Shown piece by piece: positions 47,090 through 58,033 of a DNA stretch of 64,000 nt. Under the pieces are notes generated by a model. The model worked only from the letters and a program-made list of their open reading frames with translations, was not told the origin of the DNA and did not search any database. The DNA lies in contig JAHBMJ010003061.1 in assembly GCA_018398765.1 (NCBI GenBank), positions 554-64,553 of the forward strand, in the 5' to 3' direction. Each line of letters starts with the position of its first letter. Within the stretch, counting starts at the first letter, position 1. The DNA comes from Chromera velia (lineage: Eukaryota; Sar; Chromeraceae). Made by a program: the position numbers and the translations under genes.

Positions 47090-48130
47090 CGTGCGTGTGT
47101 GTTTCCAAAAATGTTTCTGGATGGGTCGCATCTTCCATAATCTGTGGCTGGATGTGTCTAAGCAACTGTCTGTCCGACGGTGCCGCCCCCGGGCCATTCT
47201 TTTCTTTCTTGTTGCGTTCCTTCTCTCCCCTGTGTTCCTTTGTGTCTTAATTGCCGCTTTCCCTCACATCTTCCTTCTTCCCGTTTACACTCCCTCTTGG
47301 ATATCTATTTGCAGATTCAAGATCTCTGCTTGTCAAAATGCGGACAGAGACAGGGACTGGTGGCCGTGGACTCTGGCGGGAACGTGTGCTTCATTCGTTT
47401 GTCTATCGCGAACACTCCTCAACAAAAATCGAAGGTAACAAGCCGGACAGACAGCGTCTTTCGGTTGAAAGGAACGGTTCCTTCCTTTGGGCTTGCTTTG
47501 CTTGTCTCTCTCCTTTTGTGTGCACTGAGCATACGTCTGGGTATGCAAACTATTCATACGATTGGTATGCGACAGCCGTGGCAGCCTGTCTGTCCGTCAG
47601 TGCGTCTTCTCGCTCTCCCCCCTTTTCGTTTTCTCTTCAGAAGGCATACGTTCGAACCGCAGCGCATTCCAAGACCACCTGAACGTTCTCAATCACAGCT
47701 AGATCATTCAGTACATCTCTGGTTTCTTGCACTTTCCTCTGTCCATCTTGTTTATCAGAAAAAAAAGAGAAGAAAGGCTGCCCTTCCAGATCCTGCCTCG
47801 TCTCTCTTTTCCCTTCTCCTCTCTCCTGACTGTCTGACAGGATGCGCCCCCCGCCTCCTTCGAGTTGAGGTCGGAGGTGTGCGTCCGTCTGGTCCCTGGA
47901 GAGGGCGACGGGGCGGGGGCAGGGGGTGGGAGAAGGGGACTTGGCAACAGTACGGGGGCGGCAGCGATGGGGGGAGAGGGCGCGGGGGGGTCCTTCAAGG
48001 CGTCAAGGGTGAGTCACTTTGTGTGTGTCTGCGTGTGCGTGTGTGTGCGTGTGTGTGCGCGTGTGTGTGCTTGTGTGTGTGCTTGTGTGTGTGCTTGTAT
48101 GTGTGAGTGTGTGCGAGAGAGAGGGAGAGG

Positions 48131-48172
<42 letters not shown>

Positions 48173-48212
48173 AAGAAAGAGAGCGAGAGAGAAAGAGAGA
48201 CAGACAGAGAGC

Positions 48213-48249
<37 letters not shown>

Positions 48250-49529
48250 TTTGGGCGCAATGTTCCCTGTCCGATTTTCCCCTGGTCGCGCAAGCGCGGA
48301 CTCTTTGTGAGCGCGTATGTCCCCTATCTGTTTGAGAGAAGCATTTTTGTACATCGGATTTACTGGTGGTACAGTCATGTGGAAGACGTACGCGGTGGCG
48401 AGACAGCATTTGTATGGATGTATGTGCTTCTTTCCCTCTTCTCTCCTTGTGTGTGTGCGATCGCTCCTGCAGGCCTTCTTCTCTCCCGTCTCCGAGAAGA
48501 AGTTCGTGACGTTCTATCCTGACAGGGCCGAGGCAGTCGTGTGGGACCTCGGCCTCCTTATGAGAAAGAGGGGGATGCAGGTAGGTAAGAATGTGTGTGT
48601 GTGTGTGTGGCGGGTTGGCTGGGGGAGTGTGTGAAAACACTTCTTCTTCTTGCGGGAGTTTAAGGTTGGCGGGTTGGAACCGCTCGCAAGGTCCCAGAGA
48701 GGAGAAAGAAGCCGTTGCTTGGTAACGGCAATCTTTCTTTCCCCCTCTCTGTCTCTCTCTCTCTCTCATACAAAGACGTCTATGCACACCCAAAAATGCC
48801 TGCGACGTCGGTCCATTCATTTCCCTCCCTTCATTTGCTTGCAGGAAAGCCCGATCATGGAAGTCACCGAGGAGCTTGTACGGGAGTGCGGCGCCTCCAT
48901 TCATGTGGCGGTGGGTCCATTCTGTTGTTGGCGGCGTGGACCTCATCTTATTTCTCTGAGCTTATTTCTCGGGGTACTTCTTTCTCAGAACGCTTGTTTT
49001 TCTCCGTCTTGCTAGGCGTGGAAACGGCGAAAACGAATCCCGGTCCCGAAAAGCAGGATTCTGCATCCTTCGAGTCCCCACCAATGGATGCAGAGTGCTT
49101 GCCGGCATCAGTCCTGCATACCGCCTACAAAATCATGGAACCCCCCCATGCACGTTGAAAGGCATCTACAGCATTCAATCTCTGCCTTTTCTTCCAGCCT
49201 GGGAGAAAGATTCAGCAGGCAGTCCAAGTTCCCTCCTTCCACTTCGGTACAAAGGCGTGCATTCCTTCAGAACGGACACGCGTGCGTCAACTGGATTCCT
49301 GTTTCCCCCCCCCCCCCCTTGATGCAGGGCGAGAAGGAGATTCTGGAGGCAGTCGAGGCGGAGACACTCCCGAAAGAAAACGGAGGGGAGGAGATGAAGG
49401 GCGCAAAGAGGGTCTCTGTGTCCGATATCTGCATGACCCCAGACGCAGGCTATCTCCTCGTGGCTGTGGGGGGGGGCAACGTGGCTGCGTGGGCGCTTCT
49501 GGTCAGTCCGTCAGCGTGTCTGTCATGGC

Positions 49530-49564
<35 letters not shown>

Positions 49565-49886
49565 ATGGCGTCTGTCTGTCTGTCAGCTTGTCTGTCATGG
49601 CGTCTGTCTGTCTTTTTCTTCGATCGATCGATCACTTGCTTGATTGAGAGGTTTATGGGGGTGGCTGGTCTTGACGGTGTGGTTGCTGCCTTCGTTGCCT
49701 TTCAGCTCACACACACTCGAACGGTGTGAAGTTACGTGGAGGCCCGAGTGGCTGCATGGTTGAGCTTTCTAATACTCATTTTGATTCCTCTTCGCTCTCA
49801 TCACTGCACGCGCTAAGGCAGACGGAAAGAAAACGTGCATCGATCGGGTATTCCCGTCCGTTTGTCCGTGTGTGTGTGGTGCGTGT

Positions 49887-49924
<38 letters not shown>

Positions 49925-51933
49925 GGCATGGATGACAATAAGCAGGGCGTCTCTGTGTTCCAAGGAGTGCAGAATCTCCTAGATGCTCCTCGTGAGTCAG
50001 ACGGGGAAGAGGAAGGGGGGAACCGTTAGAGCTGTCTTTTCTGTCTGTCCAAGCAAGAGAGGAATTAGGACGGAAGGCATCACGCAAGCAATAGATCGCG
50101 CCGCGTTCTCTTCTGTGCTTTCCGGGTTCTCGTTCCCTTCCTCGTCATCTCCTTTTCTGTTTTTCCTCTTTTCATAGAGATCTATGATCTTTCCTGCTTG
50201 CCTGAGTTTTTCAGCCCCGAAGGAAAGGAGCCGGGGGGACTCATTCCTCCTCACTTGAAGTGCTGTCGCGTTTTTTTCGTTTCGATTCCCTCCCTTTCCC
50301 TGTCGGAACAAGGACCTGCATGTGCATGCACGCATGCAGTATCGGAGCACAGGGAGCCCCCAAGTGAGTGGGAGGGGGCTGGGCAGACGGGTCAGGAAGG
50401 AGCTGTGAGTGACGGCAAGGGAGGGGTGGAGGCGGGACCTCAGGGTGACCATGCGGCGTCGCCAGAGTCGGGCTCGTACTCCTCCTGGGCTCCGTGTCGA
50501 CGCCGCATCACCCAGCTGACGTGCGCTGATCTGGGCCCCAAAGCCGCTTTCGGAACCTCAGATGGCAGCAACAAGGGCGCGTTTCTCTTCGCTCTGCTCG
50601 ACGCTGGACTGGAACTTCGCGTGTTTCCTCTGGATCTCTCGCATCAAAAGTCAGTCAGTCTATCTGTCTGTCTGTCTGTCTGTTTAGCTAGGTCAGTAAG
50701 AAAGTCGGATCGATAAGAGAAAGAGGACGCTGCAGGTCGGTCAAACTACTCTCTCTCTCTCTGTGGTTGTATTTGTGGAGAGGACTTTGGGCTGTGCTGG
50801 AGCTTTCGTGTTTCTTTTTTTCTTTCTGTGTTCATGAGTGGGTCTTTCTTCTGGCGAAGGCACATGCATGTATCTCCCTCCTGTTGGCCTTTGTCAGTCG
50901 GGATATCCAACACGCTCGATTGTTTTCGTTTGTACGGACAGGCTCTTCTAAGTCTCTCTGCATGTCTGCCCGTCTCCTCGGCATCCTCCCTTTACTTCTG
51001 TGCGAGTGAGCGTGCAGGTTCGCGAAGACATTTCCAAACCATCCTGTGAAAGCAGCCGAGCTCGCCCAGTGCATCCGACTGGACCAGCAGCTCTCCCTTT
51101 CTGCCTCCCAGCTTGAAGGAGAGGATGCAGCAGAGAGAGAGGAGGAGGAGGGGGAGTCGGGGAAGGCCAAGGACAAGGAGACGGGGGGCAGCAAGAGTCT
51201 GCTCACTGCCAAGTCTTTCAGAGAGGGCATCTCCGCACTTCCAGGCCCCCACTTGCTCACATCCTTCGGGACCCTGGCCGTTGACAAGGATTCCGACAGC
51301 AGGTAAGGTAGCTAGGGAAGGGGTGAATGGGAGTGCTGTAGGGGGAACACAGGGATGGAAATCTTCCCTGGTTTGTTCTGTTCTGTTTTGTGGTTTTTCG
51401 TTCATTCGCCTGCCGCCGCCATATCCTTTTTTTGAGAAGCTGTTCCTTCTCCTATCTTCTGTACTTTTTTTGAACTTGTTCTTGACTGACTGACTGACTG
51501 ACTGACTGACTGACTGACTGACTGAATGAATGAATGAATGAATGAATGAATAAATGAATGAGCGGTGACCCCCGTCCCTCGATCTGTCTGTGCAGATACC
51601 TCTGCTGGAATATCGGAGGGGGTCCTCACAAGGGTCTCGCAAACTTCCTGCTGCTCTTTGAGCTGAACAGCCAGTCAGTCTCTGTTTGTGTCCGTGTGTC
51701 TTGTTTTCCGTCTGCAGTCAGGCAGAGGCAGAGGGAAGACCGTGTGTCACAAAGAAGAAAGGCTGGGCTTGTCTGAGGAAATAGTGTGGGCTCTTCCGCA
51801 TTTAAGAGATCCGATTACTCTCTGAAAGAAGCAAAAAAGACAACAATCGGAGTATGCTTGACCTGTCTGTTGTCAACTCTCTCTCTCTCTCTTTCGCTCT
51901 CTCCCTCCCTCCCCGAGAGTGTGAACGTATCTG

Positions 51934-51967
<34 letters not shown>

Positions 51968-54900
51968 TGATCGCCACGGCTTCTCCCCCTCCGCCCTGCA
52001 GCCTCCACCCCGTCGTCCCAGAATTGAGTGTCGGCCCCGCCAAGCCGGCCACCGAGGGGGAACCGGAGGGAGAGACCACCGCTGCAGAGAGACGCGAGGA
52101 ATCCATCAGCAACTTCCCTGTCTCCAGTGTCCGAGTGGTCAGTCAGTCAGTCAAATAAGCAAGGGGTAGGGGTGGAGGAACGGTGTGTGCTGGGGTACGA
52201 GAATTTGTCGTTGCAGGGGGGTGAGTTTGACTCGCTGTTTCTGCTGCTTTGGCTGTTCACTTGTTTGTCGTGAAATTTTCCCTTCCATGCCCTCCCCCTT
52301 TCCTCTATCCCTTCCCTTCTCTTCCTGACTTCCCGATTCGCTGCCCCCTTCGCCCGTGCATCCATCTGGATCCCCCCACCTGCATGCATACATGCATGCC
52401 CATCTATCTGCATCATCTGCAGATCCCCATGGGAGATCGTCTCGTTGCCCTCGCGTGTGCCTGCCGTCCGGGGTTGGGGCCCATGCACAACACGGCCGCA
52501 CAAATCCCGGCGGGTCCCGGGAGGCCGAAGGGGAAGATGTCTGCCAGAGACGAACTCGGGTCCTGGGTTGGAGTGGCTGTGAGTAGTGAGCGTCGTGACC
52601 TCCCTAACTGTGGGTCCATCAATTTGATTCTGTTCCAGAGAATCGCAGAGCTCAGAAGCGACCAAGAAGGACTTGGTGCCCATGCAGTGGCAGTACAAAG
52701 AAGCAGTGCATTCAAGTCGACAGCAGAGTTGAAGACCGACAGGGAGAAGAATAGATTGGAGAGAGAGAAAGCAGAGAAATTGCAGAAAGAAAAGGAAGAA
52801 GCCGAATTGGAAGCGGAAAGAAAAAGAATCCAGGCAGAGAAGGAGGAGGCTGCCAAGAAAGCGCCACCTCCTGCGAAACCTTCCGGTGGAAATGCGCTTC
52901 TTGCTCTTCTGGGTCTCGGAGGAAAACCTGCCGCCGCTGCTGTTCAATCCCCCCCTCCAGCCCCTGTCGTCCCAACACCAGTCGTCCCCCCGGCCCCCGC
53001 TGTAGTTGCGGCACCCACTGCCCCCGTCCCCCCACAGGACGATGCTATCCAAGCAGTGCTCAGTGGGAATGGCCAGTCCGTGACTCTGTCTCCTTCTGCC
53101 CCCCCGGGCTTTGCTCCTATAGTCCCCACCAACCGTCCTAGTGGTGCCCCTTCCGAGGCTGAGCCCGCACCGTCTGTCGGTACAGGGCCGGGTGCCGAGG
53201 AGACGGGGGGAGACTTTGCCGGAAAGAATATCCTCCGAATGCTCCACGGAGGGCCGCCTCCGGCAGTCACAACCGAACGTCCCCCTTCCCCCTGGCTTCC
53301 CCCACAGCCTCCTGCAGTTGCCGCGTCCGACAATGGAACTGCCAACGTTCCTCTCAGCTCCTCAGCACTTGCCCCTCCCCTCAGCTCATCAGCCCTCAAG
53401 CCCGCAGGCACACAGACCCACACCCCCTTGCTGAAACCGGGGGGGACCCAAGAGACACAGACGAGCCCCGGCATGGCACCTGAGCCCAAACCCGCTATGC
53501 AAGCACCCCCCCCTCCCTCAGTGGATCTCAAGGCACTGGAAGATCTCAGCTTGGGTTTGCGTGCAGGTCGGTAGGTTAGTGCCTTCCTTGGGTTGGATGC
53601 GCGGTGTTCTCCTTTGTTTTTTGTGGTGAGAGAATGCGAACGCTGTGGTCGTTCAGTGGCTGACAGAAGGGGTGGACTGGCAGCGGAGCGGATTTCAAGG
53701 CAGGAGCACTAGGGCAGAAACCCAGAAAGAAGACATCCAACATTTTCTTTTGCGTCTCTGTAGAAATGTGAAGTGTACTTTTTGTGTGTTTGTGTGCAGA
53801 ACTGGCAGGGCTGCGTGCGAGTTTGGAGGAGCGTCTCTTCCAGTTGTTCGGGAACGTCTGTGAGGGACTGCAGGTCTGTCTATCTGTCTTTTGGGCCCTC
53901 TCGGCGTTTTTGCTTTTCGTCTTCCTGTCTGTCCGCGTGAAGTGGGACAGCCGAGACAAGCGAAACAAAGGAAGGAAGGAAGGAAGGGAAGCAACGAGTA
54001 AAGAAAGTAAGCAAGCAAAGTAAAGAGCTTCTTTTTTTTTTGCGTCTCCTGAATGTGTGCGTGCGGTCTCTTTCTTTTCGGATCGATCCTTTCTGCCTGT
54101 TGGAAGGAGCCTGCCGAAATGAACTTCCTTTGGCTGGGCGCGTCTTTTCTGGCAGTATCTCTCTCCCTCCCTTTCTCTTGAGTCCCCAGTGGGAGCAGCC
54201 TATAGTTTTGGGTGTGCGCTTTCATTGAAAACCACACTGGTATTCTCTCCTGTCGCCGTGTTCATTCTCCTGCAGGGAATGGCCCCCGTCCTCGAACACC
54301 AAGACCAGTGCATGCATTTACTTTAAATGTATGAAAGTAAATGAATTCTGTATGAAAGTAAATGTTGCATTCTCCTGCAGGGAATGGCCCCTGTCCTCGA
54401 ACACCAAGACCGAGCCATTGTGGCCCAGACTGAGGGACTCGCCAGAGTCGAGGCAGAGAGCGTCAGGTAGGTTGAGCCTTGGGAAGAAGGCAGGAGACTG
54501 ACAGCAGTGTCTGTTTGTCGTTTGAGTCACCGTTCCCTCCAGTAGGGTTGAACATCGATCAGTCTTCGTTGACGGTTGAACTTTCTTGTCCGTGTGCATG
54601 CGTGCATGTAGCCAGTGTGTCTTGACATGTTGTCTCTGTACATCCGTCCATTCCATTCCATTCCCTCGCATTCAACCACCCCAACCAAATCTCCCTCCCT
54701 CCCGATCTGTACGTACAGATTCCACGCGTCTAGTGAGCAGCAGTCGGCCGACCTCTCCAGGCGTATGGACCGGCTGGAGGGAGAGGTGAAGGGGGTGCGG
54801 GATGAGATCCAGAAGCTCAGCAGCTTCCTGGCACAGGCAGAGGCAGACAGGCAGAGAGCCGACGAGAGGCACCGCAAGCTTGAGGCCCAGGAGAGACAGA

Positions 54901-57495
54901 GAGAGAAGGGCCAGCAGGCCTCCACGACGCAGAGCACCGAGGCGTTGTCGGAAAAGATTCAAAACCTCTTCCGACAGGAGCACGAGAGACACGAGAAGAG
55001 AATGAGAGAAGAAATCACAAAAGTGAGTCACTCGATTCCAGGAAGTTCTGTGGGCCGAGTTTTCAAACAGATATGTGGATGCGCTGAAAAGGGTGACTGT
55101 ATGGGAAGGAGGCCTTGTTTCTGTTCCTGTAGAGGTAGATTTCGGTGGTGTGACTGATTGACTTAGTTCGCATCCTGTGCGGTAGAGAGTGTTTGAGTTT
55201 GAACAGACTGGGCTGGATCTCTTCTTCAATTTCTTCTCTGTCCATCTGACTTTTGTTTCTTTGTATCAATATAATGGGCTATCCGTATGTGGATCTGTGT
55301 AGTGTCTCGAGTGCTTTTTCTTTCGAGAGCTTCGATCGCGTCCTGTCCTATTCAGAACGCTCCTTGTCTGTCTCTCTATCTGTCTGTCTGTCTGTCTCTG
55401 CAGATTGTGCAACAGGAAGTTCCCACCGTCGTTGCTGCGCGCGTCGAGAGGGTGAGTTTGAGTCTGAAAGTGGAGGCATTTGTTTGGGTTGGGATGGGAT
55501 GAGGACTCTGTCGGCGGGGGGGGTCTGTCTGAGGTTCTTTTACAACCTCTGTACGTGGTTTGTGTGTGTCTGTTCTCTTTTTTTGTGTGTATGTGTGTGT
55601 TGAGGGAGGTCGGGCGTTCAAGATTCGAATGAAATGAGTATCGGTCGATTTCTTCCTGTCGGGTCGGGTCCTTTCGTCAATCCCGAAAGATCATTCAGTC
55701 TTCCTATGGGGGTCCGTGGCTTCCTGCTGAAAGGATCGAGGGCTCCTTTCTGGGGACGGAGAAACGTTTCTCCTTCCGCCTGAAAAATGTCCTGTTTTTC
55801 TGTTGCATCTGACATTTCTGGGTGCTCTCTGTGTGTTCGGAGACAAGAATTTCCGTTTCCCCTTTCCGTTCACCCTGCCCGATGAGGATTTGTTTATTCT
55901 CTGTGCGTTTCAAACGCCTTGTCTTGTTTTTACCTTCAGGCAATGCCAGCACTCTTCCGCACAGCCGGGCAGGGTCTGTTGGAGAATTACGACTCGAAGA
56001 CACTGAAGACTCTCGAGAAGGAGCGGCCTGCTCATGCTCAGGCCATGCAGGCAGAGAAGGGCAAAAAGGCCGAGAGAGACAGAGAGGCCGAGAAGGTCAA
56101 CGGAGACTCCTCGTCAGGACACGCGGCACTCAACTCAGTCGTCCCCCCGCCACAGTACAACCCGGTCGGTCTTTCTCCCCCTTCTTTTTTTTCTTTATGT
56201 TTTTTTTGTTTGTCTTGAAACCAAGTCCGATCTTCTTGCTGCCGAGGGACTGTCTTTTCCTTCTTTCGTTTCAACGCTGAAATGGGCAACATAGAAAGAA
56301 AAAGGGGCATGCAGACAGACCAGCTGTTTCCGCCGCCGTCCACCCCTTACGGGTCCCGAAGGAGGCTTCCTCCTTTACAGCTCAGAAGGTGTGTAGTGTC
56401 AATAGATCCCCCCCCCCCCCNNNNNNNNNNNNNNNNNNNNNNNNNNNNNNNNNNNNNNNNNNNNNNNNNNNNNNNNNNNNNNNNNNNNNNNNNNNNNNNN
56501 NNNNNNNNNNNNNNNNNNNNNNNNNNNNNNNNNNNNNNNNNNNNNNNNNNNNNNNNNNNNNNNNNNNNNNNNATTTTTTCACTGCAGACCCCCGCGCCTC
56601 TGCCCGAGAGAGGAACAGGGGCCGCAGCGTGGCCCGCTAGAGTGATGCAGCAGTCTCTTCGTGAGAGGGAGAGGGAGGAGCAGGAGAGGGAGAGGGAAAA
56701 ACAGAGGCTCCAACAGCAGGCCCAGGCAGCGGCTCAGCAGAGAGAGAGGGAGAGGGAGAAGGAGGCGCAGAGAGAGAAGGAGAAACAACAACAACAGAGA
56801 CAGGTCCCACCCTCACGCCCCCCCACCACTGGGCAAAGCGGATCTCTCTTCCCCTCCGCCCACACAGAAGCTGCTCCCTACAATCCTCAGGTTGGTGGGT
56901 ACGCAGCCCAGGCCCAGCAGCGGTCAACTCCACCTTGTCTGTCTGCCTGTCTGTCTGTGTCTCTGTGCGTGCCCGTAACGCAGCATCATCGTCTTAGAGA
57001 GAAGAAAAAAAACGGAAACACGACAGCCCGACAGTGAATTCCGACAGAACTAAAGAGTTGCATGTTTTTTTGAAAGGAAGGGGAAGCATTGGTCAAGTTA
57101 CGAGATCCGGTGGCTGCCTGAAGCTTCCTCTATGTGCACCTTCATGTGAATGTTCTGATGGCTGTGCTCCATGAGCTTCTGTTTCCTCTGAATCACCAAC
57201 CACCCCGTCCCTGTTGATTCATTCTCTGTTTCTCTTCTCTTCTCTTCTCTTCTCTTTACTTCCTTGATGCAGACACGGAACGCACTCCCGAGCGCAAAGA
57301 GAGACCCGACAGAGGAACCAGAGGCCGAGGGGTCGACTCAAGACAGAGAGAGCGCACAGCAGGGAGGAAACGCGGGGGCGTCAAGTCTACTCTTCGAGAT
57401 GGCAGCCCTCTCAGACGCAGAGAAGAGGCACCTCGCAGCGGTCCGTCTTGTCCTCCCCGTTCGTTTTTGCCTTTCTTCTCCTGTCCCTCCCTCCG

Positions 57496-57565
<70 letters not shown>

Positions 57566-58001
57566 TGTGTGTGTGTATGTGTGTGTGTGTTTGCTGTCCG
57601 GCTGGCTTTTTCGCTTCAGATTTTTTCCTACTTTTGCTTTACATTATTCCACACACCTATGTCTGACGAAGAAATACCATAGAAGATTGACACCCAATAG
57701 ACACGACCCCCCTTCCATGCATACAGTTCGTTCGTGCATGGGAGCATCCACTGACTAACAGAATGACTGACTGACTGACTGACTGACTGACTGACTGACT
57801 GTTCGAGTGGGGGGCTGATTGCATGAGTGCAGGATTGGACCCAGAATTCTCAGAGCGCCCTCCTGGCTGTGTTGACAAACGAGGACGCGGCAAAGAAGAG
57901 ATCCCAGATGTTCCACATCCTCTCCGTCCTAGACCCTGAGGCTGATGGGCTCATCGGACTCAGTGATCCCCTCTACTGCCTTGTCATCCTCAAAAGTGAG
58001 A

Positions 58002-58033
<32 letters not shown>

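Noticed and set aside
51483-51560. GACT repeat as a regulatory array
   Set aside because: Plain microsatellite inside an EDC4 intron; similar repeats occur in many introns here.
52147-53247. 366-codon minus-strand frame
   Set aside because: It is the shadow of EDC4 exons 15-16, whose plus-strand frame has family motifs and matched splice sites.
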